DNA from: Stenotrophomonas mori
Lineage (GTDB): Bacteria > Pseudomonadota > Gammaproteobacteria > Xanthomonadales > Xanthomonadaceae
NCBI RefSeq assembly: GCF_023556335.1
Contig: NZ_JAIKTS010000002.1
Coordinates: forward strand, 310,001 to 374,000
DNA length: 64,000 nt
Direction: 5' to 3'
Shown: one piece after another, positions 51,968 to 59,954 of the stretch
How the letters are laid out: the number at the start of each line of letters is the position of its first letter
Position numbering within the stretch: position 1 is the first letter of the stretch
The notes under the pieces: model-generated
What the model was told of the DNA's origin: nothing
Seen by the model: the letters and a program-made list of their open reading frames with translations, nothing else
Databases searched by the model: none
Position numbers and translations under genes: made by a program

Positions 51968-52339
51968 TCAGCGGGGCGGCGCCATCAGTTCGCGGGCGCT
52001 CAGGTAGCCGTCGCCGTCCGCGTCCTGCCTGCGGAAACGCTCGAGGATCACCCGCTTGTGCTGCTCGCGGGTGATCGGCCTGCCGCGGCCGCCAGGCTGC
52101 TCTTCCGGCTCCAGCACGCCATTGCCGTTGCGGTCCATGCGGTCGAAGGCATAGAGCATCCACTGCAGGTACTCGTCCGGGCCGATCCGGCCATCGCCGT
52201 CCAGGTCCATGCGCCGCAGGTAGTCGCCGGTGTCCTGCACCTGCGCTGCTGCAGCCCCCGGCAGCAGCACCGCCAGCAGGAACGGCAGACGCCGCACGAG
52301 GCGGCGTCCATGGGCGCAACCGGCGGCGCGACCGGTCAT
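51968..52339 (-). CDS. Secreted three-EF-hand protein
   Basis: Protein of 123 residues with a signal peptide ending near GAAAAQ and three calcium-binding EF-hand loops. These are DLDGDGRIGPDE, DRNGNGVLEPEE and DADGDGYLSARE, all with canonical D/N ligands and a terminal Glu. Such small periplasmic calcium proteins are common in Xanthomonadaceae and their targets are unknown. ATG at 52339 overlaps the desaturase stop codon by 4 bp (ATGA), so it is co-translated with that gene. Confidence 0.85.
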   Translation of the reverse strand: MTGRAAGCAHGRRLVRRLPFLLAVLLPGAAAAQVQDTGDYLRRMDLDGDGRIGPDEYLQWMLYAFDRMDRNGNGVLEPEEQPGGRGRPITREQHKRVILERFRRQDADGDGYLSARELMAPPR

Positions 52340-53538
52340 GCCGCGTTGAGCGAATAACCCTTCAACCGCGCGGCATACGCCTGCAGTGCCGCCACGCCGC
52401 TGGCCTCGGCCTCCAGGCACCAGGCCTGCAGGTGCCGGAGCCGTTCGGCGGCGTCGTGCGTGCGCGCCTCCAGCAGGGCGGCCAGGCGCGCGCGGTGCTC
52501 GACCAGCAGCTGGATGCGCGGGCGCTGCTGCACCCAGGCCTGCAGCTGCTCGCGGCATGCCGGCTTCAGCCAGCGGCCATCATTGACCAGGCCGTTGCGC
52601 AGGCGCCGCGGCAGCAGCTTGCGCAGCTTGGCGCCGGCGGCGGCGGCCTCCTCGCGCAGGGCCGGGGCGAACACGTTGCGCTGGTAGTCGGTCATCGCCT
52701 GGAAACGGTGCGACAGCAGGGCTTTCAGGGTGTCGGCATCGGGCACGGCGATGTTCGGGCGGATGTCCATGGTCGGCGCCACGCGCAGCACCTTGGCCAG
52801 TCCGAGCGCCTGCAGCAGGCGGATCGCCTGCCAGCCGATGTCGAACTCCCAGCGGCGCATGGAGAAGCGCGCCGAGCTGGGGAAGGCGTGGTGGTTGTTG
52901 TGCAGTTCCTCACCGCCGATCCAGAACGCCCAGGGCGTCAGGTTGGTGGAGGTGTCGGCCGATTCGAAGTTGCGGTAGCCCCACCAGTGGCCGAGGCCGT
53001 TGACCACGCCGGCGGCCCAGAACGGGATCCACGCCATCTGGATCGCCCACAGGGCGATCCCGGGCAGGCCGAACAGCACGAAGTTGACCGCCAGCAGCAC
53101 CACCGGGCCAAGGTTGGCATGCGGGGTGTACAGGCGGCGCTCGATCCAGTCCTCCGGCGCGCCACGGCCGTACTGCTCGATGTCCGCGCGCAGGGTGCGC
53201 GCTTCGCGGTACAGCTCCACGCCACGCCAGAACACCCGGCCGATGCCCTTGGTCACCGGGCTGTGCGGATCCTCGTCGGTCTCCACCCGGGCGTGGTGCT
53301 TGCGGTGGATGGCCACCCATTCGCGGGTGATCATCGAGGTGGTCAGCCAGGTCCAGAACCGGAAGAAATGCGCGATCAGCGGGTGGAAATCCACGCCACG
53401 GTGCGCCTGGCTGCGGTGCAGGTACAGCGTGACCGAGAAGATCGTGAGCTGGGTGAACACCAACAGCACCGCGAGCATGCCCCACCAGCCGAGGCCGGCG
53501 ACGCCGCCGACAAGGAAGTCGAAAAGGGTATCGGACAT
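52336..53538 (-). CDS. Membrane fatty acid desaturase (delta-9 type)
   Basis: Integral membrane di-iron desaturase of 400 residues. The three histidine boxes are HRSQAHR (41-47), HRKHH near residue 83, and HNNHH near residue 215. These fit the acyl-CoA/acyl-lipid delta-9 family. Hydrophobic helices precede and separate the boxes. The C-terminal 130 residues form a helical Arg/Ala-rich extension. It would introduce a double bond into membrane acyl chains and so adjust fluidity. ATG at 53538 has GGAG 8 nt upstream. The EF-hand gene follows with a 4-bp overlap. Confidence 0.93.
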   Translation of the reverse strand: MSDTLFDFLVGGVAGLGWWGMLAVLLVFTQLTIFSVTLYLHRSQAHRGVDFHPLIAHFFRFWTWLTTSMITREWVAIHRKHHARVETDEDPHSPVTKGIGRVFWRGVELYREARTLRADIEQYGRGAPEDWIERRLYTPHANLGPVVLLAVNFVLFGLPGIALWAIQMAWIPFWAAGVVNGLGHWWGYRNFESADTSTNLTPWAFWIGGEELHNNHHAFPSSARFSMRRWEFDIGWQAIRLLQALGLAKVLRVAPTMDIRPNIAVPDADTLKALLSHRFQAMTDYQRNVFAPALREEAAAAGAKLRKLLPRRLRNGLVNDGRWLKPACREQLQAWVQQRPRIQLLVEHRARLAALLEARTHDAAERLRHLQAWCLEAEASGVAALQAYAARLKGYSLNAA

Positions 53539-53667
53539 CGGGAAAACTCCAGGCAGCTCGGTGGCAGATGAAACCGTGGGTACCCATGATGGGGCCTGTC
53601 GCGGCAAACTTCACCCATCCGGCGCGGTGCGCCGTGCCCTTCCTTCAGCTGCCCGGCCCACGCCTGA

Positions 53668-54492
53668 ATGTCCATCGCTCCCACCCCCGCTGCGGCACCC
53701 CTGATCGAACTCGACCATGCCTGCGTGGTCCGCGGCCAGGTGCGGGTCCTGCACGACCTGGACCTGCGTATCGACCAGGGCCAGCACACCGCGATCCTCG
53801 GCCCCAACGGCTGCGGCAAGTCCTCCTTCATCAAGCTGATCACCCGCGAGCTGTACCCGCTGGCGCGCGCCGACGGCGTGGTGGCGGTCAAGGTGCTGGG
53901 CCAGAGCCGCTGGCAGGTGGACCGGCTGCGCTCGCAGCTGGGCATCGTCACCGGCGACCTGTCCAGCAACCTGGCCGACATGCCCGGGCTGAGCGTGGAG
54001 GAGGCGGTGATCTCCGGCTTCTTCGCCAGTTTCGTGGTGCCGGCCCACCAGGACGTCACCGACACCATGCGCGAACGCGCGCGCGAGGCCTTGGCGCTGG
54101 CCCGCGCGCTGCCGCTGCTCGGCCGCAGCTACGCCGAACTTTCCGCCGGCGAGACCCGCCGCGTGCTGATCGCGCGGGCACTGGTCAACCAGCCGCGCGC
54201 GCTGCTGCTGGACGAACCTTCCACCGGACTGGACCTGGTCTCGCGCCAGCACCTGATCGACACCATGCGCCACCTTGCCCACCAGGGCATCACCCTGGTG
54301 CTGGTCACCCACCACATCGAAGAAGTGATACCGGAGATCCAGCGCGTGGTGCTGATGAAGTCCGGCCGCCTCTTCGCCGATGGCGAGCGCGGGCAGCTGC
54401 TGCGCGGCGGGCCGCTGTCGGAGGTCTTCGGTGGCCCGATCGAGGTACGCGAGGAGGACGGCCGGCTCACCGCCTGGGCCCGCGCGCTCTGA
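53668..54492 (+). CDS. ABC transporter ATP-binding protein, orphan
   Basis: ABC ATPase of 274 residues: Walker A ILGPNGCGKSSF, signature LSAGETRR (a variant of LSGGQ), Walker B ALLLDEPSTGLD and H-loop VLVTHHIEE. It resembles iron- or molybdate-type importer ATPases (ModF-like). No permease or binding protein gene is adjacent, so the transporter it serves is not visible and a regulatory role is possible. It is divergent from the desaturase gene with a 129-bp intergenic gap. Confidence 0.9.
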   Translation: MSIAPTPAAAPLIELDHACVVRGQVRVLHDLDLRIDQGQHTAILGPNGCGKSSFIKLITRELYPLARADGVVAVKVLGQSRWQVDRLRSQLGIVTGDLSSNLADMPGLSVEEAVISGFFASFVVPAHQDVTDTMRERAREALALARALPLLGRSYAELSAGETRRVLIARALVNQPRALLLDEPSTGLDLVSRQHLIDTMRHLAHQGITLVLVTHHIEEVIPEIQRVVLMKSGRLFADGERGQLLRGGPLSEVFGGPIEVREEDGRLTAWARAL

Positions 54493-54542
54493 CCACGGCG
54501 CGCTTTGGTGCGATGATGCCGGCTTCGCCTGCGGAGCCCTCC

Positions 54543-55388
54543 ATGACCACGAACCCCCGTTGCGTGTTCCTGCCGTGCCAGGGCGCGGCCCTGCTGCTCG
54601 CCGCCGCGCTGGCCAGCGTCGCCGGCCTCGCCGCCGCGCGCGCCGGCAGCCCCGTGCCCGCGCCGGTGACCACCGGCTACCTGCAGGGCAGCGCGGTTCC
54701 CGACAGCCTGGCGCTGAGTCCGTCGCCACCCGCCGCCCGCTCGGCCACCGCCGCCGTCGACGAGGCCGTCGCCGCCCAGGCGCTGGCGCTGCGCGGCAGC
54801 GCGCGCTTCCAGCAGGCACGCCTCGACGCCGCGGTGGACTTTCCCGAAGGCGCCGACCAGTTCAGCTGTGCGCTGGGCATCAGCGTCGACGCCACCCGCA
54901 CCCCGGCCCTGCACCGCCTGCTGGAGCGCAGCCTGATCGACGCCAGCGCATCGACCAAGGCCGCCAAGGCCCGCTATCAGCGTGCGCGCCCGTTCATGGT
55001 CAACGGCGAACCGACCTGCACGCCGGAGGAGGAGCAGGCGCTGCGCGGCAGCGGCTCGTACCCATCCGGGCACACCGCGATCGGCTGGGCTTGGGCGCTG
55101 ATCCTGGCCGAAGCCGCACCCGAACGCGCCACCGCGCTGCTCGAGCGCGGCCACAGCTACGGCCAGAGCCGGCTGGTATGCAACGTCCACTGGTACAGCG
55201 ACGTGCAGGAGGGGCGGACCCTGGCCGCCGCCACCGTCGCGCAGCTGCACGGCAACGCCGAGTTCCGTGCCGACCTGGACGCGGCCCGGCACGAGATCGC
55301 CCGCGCGCGCGCCGACGGTGCGCGACCGGCGCGTGACTGCGGTGCCGAGACCACCGCCCTGCAGACCCGGCTGTCCGAAGCCCGCTGA
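54543..55388 (+). CDS. Class A non-specific acid phosphatase (PhoN-like)
   Basis: Secreted phosphatase of 281 residues. The N-terminal hydrophobic segment (about 10-32) acts as a signal peptide. The PAP2-type active site is complete: KX6RP (K142-P150), PSGH (174-177) and SRX5HX3D (S209-D220). Class A enzymes hydrolyse many phosphomonoesters in the periplasm. ATG at 54543 has GGAG 6 nt upstream. It follows the ABC ATPase by 50 bp and may be read through from it. Confidence 0.92.
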   Translation: MTTNPRCVFLPCQGAALLLAAALASVAGLAAARAGSPVPAPVTTGYLQGSAVPDSLALSPSPPAARSATAAVDEAVAAQALALRGSARFQQARLDAAVDFPEGADQFSCALGISVDATRTPALHRLLERSLIDASASTKAAKARYQRARPFMVNGEPTCTPEEEQALRGSGSYPSGHTAIGWAWALILAEAAPERATALLERGHSYGQSRLVCNVHWYSDVQEGRTLAAATVAQLHGNAEFRADLDAARHEIARARADGARPARDCGAETTALQTRLSEAR

Positions 55389-55441
55389 CGCGGGCGCCGC
55401 ACTGGGGCTAGAGTGGCCTCACATCCATGCCGGGGGGCTCC

Positions 55442-56554
55442 ATGTCCATGCCATGCCGACACCTGCGCGCGCTGCTGGCCGCCGCACTGTCCGTCTGCGT
55501 CTTCACCGCCCATGCCGGGCCCCCGCGCCTGATCGGCTACGTGATGGACGACCCGGCGCCGCTGCAGCTGCCGGCCGAGCGCCTGGACGTGGTCAACTTC
55601 GCCTTCGCCAAGGTCGCCGCGGACGGCACCATCGTGCTGCCGCCGGAGGTCGACCCGGCACGCCTGCACGCGCTGGTCGGCCAGCGCGCGCGCAATCCCC
55701 GGCTGCAGATCGTGCTCTCGATCGGGGGCTGGGGCGCCGGCAACTTCTCCGAGGCCGCCGCCACCGCGGCAGCGCGGGCGCGCTTCATCGACAGCGGCGT
55801 CGCGCTGCTGCGGCGCTTCGACCTCGACGGCCTGGACATCGACTGGGAATACCCGGGGCTGGGCGATGCCGGCATCAGCCACGCCGCGGATGACCGCGGC
55901 AACTTCACCCTGCTGCTGGAGGCCCTGCGGGCACGCCTGGACCGCGAGGGCGGCGGCGCACGCCGCTACCTGCTGACCATCGCCGCCGCCGAGGGCCGCT
56001 TCGCCGACGGGCTGGAGCTGCCGCGCATCGCCGCCGCGCTGGACTGGATCAACCTGATGACCTACGACTTCCACGGCAGCCTGACGCCGACCACCGGCCA
56101 CCATTCGGGGCTGGGGCGCTCGGCGCGCGCCGGCGCCGGCGCGCGCACCACCGAGGACGCCGTGCGCTACTTCCTGGATGCCGGTGTGCCGGCGGACAAG
56201 ATCAACGTCGGGGTCCCGTTCTATGGCCGCCGGTTCGGCGACGTGGACCCGGCCGACGACGGTCTTTACCGGCCGTTCGCCAGCGACGGCGGGTTCATCA
56301 CCTGGCGCGACATCGTCCGCACCCGGCTCGATGCGCCGGGCTGGGAACGCCACTGGGACGCCGACGCGCAGGTGCCGTGGCTGTGGAATCCGGCCGAGCG
56401 CCAGCTGATCACCTACGACGACCCGCGCTCACTGGCGATCAAGGCCGCGCATGTCCGCCGCAACGGGCTCGGCGGCATCATGTACTGGGAGCAGCGGCTG
56501 GACGACGGACAGCTGTTCGACGCGCTGTACGAGGCGCTGCACGCCACGCCCTGA
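55442..56554 (+). CDS. Glycoside hydrolase family 18 (chitinase-like)
   Basis: Secreted GH18 protein of 370 residues: signal peptide ending TAHAG, then a TIM barrel with LSIGGWGAGNFS and the catalytic DGLDIDWE (D129-E136, acid E136). The later blocks INLMTYDFHG and GGIMYWE complete the active site. It could hydrolyse chitin oligomers, or peptidoglycan-like glycans with an N-acetylglucosamine unit. No carbohydrate-binding module is attached. The ATG at 55442 is preferred to ATG 55427 because GGGGGGC lies just upstream. Confidence 0.92.
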   Translation: MSMPCRHLRALLAAALSVCVFTAHAGPPRLIGYVMDDPAPLQLPAERLDVVNFAFAKVAADGTIVLPPEVDPARLHALVGQRARNPRLQIVLSIGGWGAGNFSEAAATAAARARFIDSGVALLRRFDLDGLDIDWEYPGLGDAGISHAADDRGNFTLLLEALRARLDREGGGARRYLLTIAAAEGRFADGLELPRIAAALDWINLMTYDFHGSLTPTTGHHSGLGRSARAGAGARTTEDAVRYFLDAGVPADKINVGVPFYGRRFGDVDPADDGLYRPFASDGGFITWRDIVRTRLDAPGWERHWDADAQVPWLWNPAERQLITYDDPRSLAIKAAHVRRNGLGGIMYWEQRLDDGQLFDALYEALHATP

Positions 56555-56592
56555 CGCTCGCGGCCGCCGCGCCCGCAGGCCGCCACCGCACC

Positions 56593-56608
56593 GGCCGCCC
56601 GGGCGGCC
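56593..56608. other. Perfect 16-bp palindrome after the GH18 gene
   Basis: GGCCGCCCGGGCGGCC has no loop, about 40 bp beyond the chitinase stop codon. It may serve as a transcription end or protein site; no T-run follows. Confidence 0.4.
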
Positions 56609-56734
56609 CGCTGCGCCGGGTGGCGGACGGCTGCCGGGGCCGGATCGCCGCACCCGCACCGGCGAACCGGCGTTGGATCGCGATTGGGCCGGCAGCGGGT
56701 ATGCTTGCGCGGTTTCCCGGCCCCTGTTCCGTCG

Positions 56735-57769
56735 ATGACTCCCACGCACGCGCGCCTGCTGCTGTCCCTTTCCCTGTCCGGCCTGCTGGCCGCCTGCGGG
56801 GGCGAGAACGTCCGCCCCACCGCACCCGCGCCTGCCGCGCCGGACACCGCGGCCGCGCCGGTGAAGATCGGGGTCGCACTGGGCGGTGGCGCCGCCAAGG
56901 GGTTCGCCCATATCGGCGTGATCAAGATGCTCGAGGCCAACGGCTTCGAACCGGTGGTGGTGGCCGGTACCAGTGCCGGCAGCGTGGTCGGCGCGCTGTA
57001 CGCCAGCGGCATGGACGCGTTCGAGATGCAGCAGAAGGCGGTGGCGCTGGACCAGGCCAGCATCCGCGACGTGCGGCTGTTCTCCGGCGGGCTGATCCAG
57101 GGCCAGAAACTGCAGGACTACGTCAACGCCCAGGTCGGCAACACGCCGGCCGAGCAGCTGCGCAGGCCGTTCGCGGCGGTGGCCACGCAGCTGGAGACCG
57201 GCGAGCGGGCGGTGTTCGTGCGTGGCAACGTCGGCCAGGCGGTGCGTGCCTCCAGTTCGGTCCCCGGCGTGTTCGAGCCGGTCACCATCGGCGGCAAGAC
57301 CTTCGTGGATGGTGGCGTGGTCAGCCCGGTGCCGGTGGACGCCGCCCGCCAGCTCGGCGCCGAGTTCGTCATCGCCGTGGATATTTCCAGCCGCGCCAGC
57401 GGCGAGCGCCCGAGCGGCCTGCTGGGCACGGTCAACCAGTCCATCGCCATCATGGGCCAGCGGCTGGGCGAACAGGAGCTGGGCCGTGCCGACGTGGTGA
57501 TCCGGCCCGCGGTGCTGGACATCGGCGCGGCCGATTTCGAGCAGCGCGGCCGCGCCATCCTCGAAGGCGAAAAGGCCGCGATGGCGGCGATGCCGCAGAT
57601 CCGCGCCGGCATCGCCCGCCTGCAGAACGCGCACGCCACCCGCGTGCGCGACGCCGATGCGCGTGCCAGCGCGGCGGCGGCCGAGGCCTACCAGCGCTGC
57701 CTGGACGGCCGCTCACGGCTGGACAAGCTGCGCGGCAAGGAAGGCGGCTGCGCCGCGCCGGCGCGCTGA
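56735..57769 (+). CDS. Patatin-like phospholipase, lipoprotein
   Basis: Lipid-anchored patatin-family hydrolase of 344 residues. Lipobox LLAAC (cysteine 21). The oxyanion block is VALGGGAAKGFAHIG, the nucleophile S80 is in AGTSAG, and the catalytic Asp is in FVDGGVVSPVPVD. The fold matches RssA/YchK-type bacterial patatins, which cleave acyl groups from lipids. A C-terminal helical segment of about 60 residues follows. The lipid anchor places it at the inner or outer membrane facing the periplasm. A -10-like TATGCT lies about 30 bp upstream. Confidence 0.9.
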   Translation: MTPTHARLLLSLSLSGLLAACGGENVRPTAPAPAAPDTAAAPVKIGVALGGGAAKGFAHIGVIKMLEANGFEPVVVAGTSAGSVVGALYASGMDAFEMQQKAVALDQASIRDVRLFSGGLIQGQKLQDYVNAQVGNTPAEQLRRPFAAVATQLETGERAVFVRGNVGQAVRASSSVPGVFEPVTIGGKTFVDGGVVSPVPVDAARQLGAEFVIAVDISSRASGERPSGLLGTVNQSIAIMGQRLGEQELGRADVVIRPAVLDIGAADFEQRGRAILEGEKAAMAAMPQIRAGIARLQNAHATRVRDADARASAAAAEAYQRCLDGRSRLDKLRGKEGGCAAPAR

Positions 57770-58035
57770 AGCGGCTGCCGGCGTTTCCTCCGGCCGGCGC
57801 GACGTCTCCCGCTTGGGGCGCCGGAACATGCCCGCCCCCTGCGGCGCCCGGTGGGCGCCTGACCGGGAATGCTCCAGCGGGGCGGGGCCCCGCTCTACGG
57901 AAGAATGGATCGTGGCGGATCCGCGGCGTCCGGCGGGTTTGACCGCGAATATCCCGGTGGAGCGGACGGCCCAAGCCAACGCCGCCGTCTCCCTCCCGGC
58001 ATGCAGCGACCCGGCCCGCTCCCGCCCCTGCCGTC
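57770..58035. other. Convergent intergenic region with one REP element
   Basis: This 266-bp gap between the patatin gene and the Lrp-type gene holds one GTAG-type REP and otherwise GC-rich sequence without a believable open frame. Confidence 0.6.
57871..57898 (-). repeat. GTAG-type REP element
   Basis: On the minus strand it reads GTAGAGCGGGGCCCCGCC followed by CCGCTGGAGC, the same palindrome as one half of the 84-bp array at 44.7-45.0 kb. The complement ends in CTAC at 57895-57898. Confidence 0.75.
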
Positions 58036-58521
58036 TCAACCGCGGCCGAGCTGCGACAGCGGCAGCGCGCGGAACTCCTTCACCGTGCGCAGCACGAAGC
58101 TGGAATTGACGTCGGCGACGCCGGACGCGTTGAGCAGCTTGTCCAGCAGGAACGCGGAGAAATGGTCCAGGTCGCTCACGTAGATGTGCAGCAGGTAGTC
58201 CATGTCGCCGGTGAGCGCATGGCAGGCGACCACTTCGTCCCACAGCTGCACCGCCGCGATGAAGTGGTCGATCGCCGCCTGGCCATGCTTGGACAGCTGC
58301 ACGCGCACGAACGCCTGCAGCCCCAGGCCGAGCGCGCGCGGTTCCAGGCGCGCGCCATAGCCGCCGATCACGCCCTCCGCTTCCAGGCGCTGCAGCCGGC
58401 GCAGGCAGGCCGAGGCCGACAGGTTCACCCGGGCGGCCAGTTCGGCATTGGTGGCACGGCCGTGCTGCTGGATCTCGGCCAGCAGGCGAAGATCCGTGCG
58501 GTCTAGGGAGATGGAATTCAT
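58036..58521 (-). CDS. Lrp/AsnC-family transcriptional regulator
   Basis: Regulator of 161 residues. The N-terminal helix-turn-helix (NAELAARVNLSASACLRRLQRLEAEGVI, about 25-52) is followed by an AsnC/RAM ligand-binding domain (70-150) with the conserved DYLLHIYVSDLDHF segment. It is divergent from phhA across 131 bp that contain several TTGCGC/GCGCAA half-sites. It therefore probably senses an aromatic amino acid and controls phhA and itself. ATG at 58521 fits the family start. Confidence 0.92.
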   Translation of the reverse strand: MNSISLDRTDLRLLAEIQQHGRATNAELAARVNLSASACLRRLQRLEAEGVIGGYGARLEPRALGLGLQAFVRVQLSKHGQAAIDHFIAAVQLWDEVVACHALTGDMDYLLHIYVSDLDHFSAFLLDKLLNASGVADVNSSFVLRTVKEFRALPLSQLGRG

Positions 58522-58605
58522 TTTGCATCCGGTGACGGCGTAGATCGCGCAAGAATATTGCACATTCTGGCGATGGATGCGCAATTTCGCACACCTGTTG
58601 CGTCC
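58521..58605. promoter_or_regulatory. Cluster of TTGC(A/G)/GCGCAA half-sites between lrp-type gene and phhA
   Basis: Half-sites lie at TTTTGCAT (58521-58528), GCGCAA (58547-58552), ATTGCAC (58557-58563), TGCGCAAT (58578-58585) and TTGCGT (58598-58603). ATTGCAC and GCGCAAT form an imperfect inverted repeat. The spacing of roughly 10-20 nt is what a wrapped Lrp-type octamer would contact. Confidence 0.5.
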
Positions 58606-58653
58606 ACGGCTTCCTACCATGGGAGCCGTCCCGTCCCTCCTGGAAGCCGCCCC

Positions 58654-59544
58654 ATGCAGACCGTCCCGCGCCGCGTCGAACACCAGCAGACCGACAAGGG
58701 CTACGTGCCGGTCTACACCACCGCCGTGGTCGAGCAACCGTGGGACGGCTACAGCGCCGACGACCATGCCACCTGGCGCACGCTGTACCGGCGCCAGCGC
58801 GAGCTGCTGGTCGGCCGCGCCTGCCGGGAGTTCCTGGATGCGCAGGACGCGATGGGCATGAGCGCGGACCGGATCCCGCGCTTCGACCAGCTCAACGAGG
58901 TCCTCGGCGCCGCCACCGGCTGGACCCTGGTGGGCGTGGAGGGCCTGCTGCCGGAGCTGGAGTTCTTCGAGCACCTGGCCAACCGCCGCTTCCCGGTGAC
59001 CTGGTGGATCCGCCGCCCCGACCAGATCGACTACATCGCCGAACCGGACCTGTTCCACGACCTGTTCGGCCACGTGCCGCTGCTGATGAACCGGGTGTTC
59101 GCCGACTACATGGCCGCCTACGGCCGCGGTGGCGTCAAGGCGCACGCCATCGGCCCGGACGCACTCCAGCACCTCACCCGGCTGTACTGGTACACGGTGG
59201 AGTTCGGCCTGATCGACACCGCCGAAGGGCTGCGCATCTACGGCGCGGGCATCGTCTCGTCCAAGGGCGAATCGCTGTACTCGCTGGAATCGGCGGCGCC
59301 GAACCGGATCGGCTTCGACCTGGAGCGGATCATGCGCACCCGCTACCGCATCGACACCTTCCAGAAGACCTACTTCGTCATCGACAGCTTCGCGCAGCTG
59401 ATGGCGGCGACCGAACCGGACTTCACCCCGATCTACGCGCGGCTGGCGGAGCAGGCGCACCTCCCGGCCGGCGACGTGCAGGCCGGCGACCGGGTGTTCC
59501 AGCGCGGCAGCGGCGAAGGCTGGGCCGACGGCGGCGACGTCTGA
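58654..59544 (+). CDS. phhA: Phenylalanine-4-hydroxylase
   Basis: Pterin-dependent, non-heme iron monooxygenase converting phenylalanine to tyrosine; 296 residues, typical for bacteria. The iron ligands are the two His of LFHDLFGHVP and the downstream Glu in WYTVEFGLI. The pterin-binding region around FPVTWWIRRPDQIDYI is conserved. ATG at 58654 follows GGAAG. It is the first step in phenylalanine catabolism via tyrosine. The gene ends at a clear terminator and is divergent from an Lrp-type regulator. Confidence 0.96.
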   Translation: MQTVPRRVEHQQTDKGYVPVYTTAVVEQPWDGYSADDHATWRTLYRRQRELLVGRACREFLDAQDAMGMSADRIPRFDQLNEVLGAATGWTLVGVEGLLPELEFFEHLANRRFPVTWWIRRPDQIDYIAEPDLFHDLFGHVPLLMNRVFADYMAAYGRGGVKAHAIGPDALQHLTRLYWYTVEFGLIDTAEGLRIYGAGIVSSKGESLYSLESAAPNRIGFDLERIMRTRYRIDTFQKTYFVIDSFAQLMAATEPDFTPIYARLAEQAHLPAGDVQAGDRVFQRGSGEGWADGGDV

Positions 59545-59576
59545 CCCCCCGCGCCGCCGGAAACGGAAACGCAGAG

Positions 59577-59599
59577 GCCGCCCAAGGGCGGCTTCTTCA
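59577..59599 (+). terminator. Intrinsic terminator of phhA
   Basis: GCCGCCC and GGGCGGC pair around AA (59577-59592), followed by TTCTTCATT. It lies 33 bp after the phhA stop codon. Confidence 0.75.
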
Positions 59600-59602
59600 T
59601 TC

Positions 59603-59919
59603 GTGCGCTCCACGAGGGATGCCGCGCCGGAAGACCTGCGCAACGCCATCGCCCGCATCGTCGCCGGCCAGGCCCTGCCGGCCAGCATCGATGCGGTGCG
59701 CCGGCGCTACCGCCGCCACGCCGACGCGCCCGAAGAGCCGTCCAGCCCGAAGCAAGGGGCGGTGCTGCGGAGGATGGCCGGCGGCGGCGGCAAGCGCGAG
59801 ATCGCCGGCAGTCTGCTTCTGGCCGGGCGCACGGTGGAGAACCACGTCTCGACACGCTGGACGCCCGCGACCGCATTCGCGCGGTACTCAAGGCGATCGC
59901 GCTGCGCATCCCCTGAAAC
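59603..59919 (+). pseudogene. Remnant of a LuxR/NarL-type response regulator
   Basis: The frame from 59603 reads RDAAPEDLRNAIARIVAGQA, like the end of a NarL receiver (LLKDAxPEDL). It then reads GAVLRRMAGGGGKREIAGSL followed by GRTVENHVS, a LuxR helix-turn-helix. At about 59855 the frame changes, and LDARDRIRAVLKAIALRIP with a stop at 59917-59919 completes the domain in another frame. The receiver N-terminus is missing and there is a frameshift, so it is a decayed fragment. The phhA terminator ends 4 bp before it. 59920-59954 holds nothing. Confidence 0.75.
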
Positions 59920-59954
59920 CGGGAGCGCGCGGCGCGTCACCCCCGGGCCGCCGA

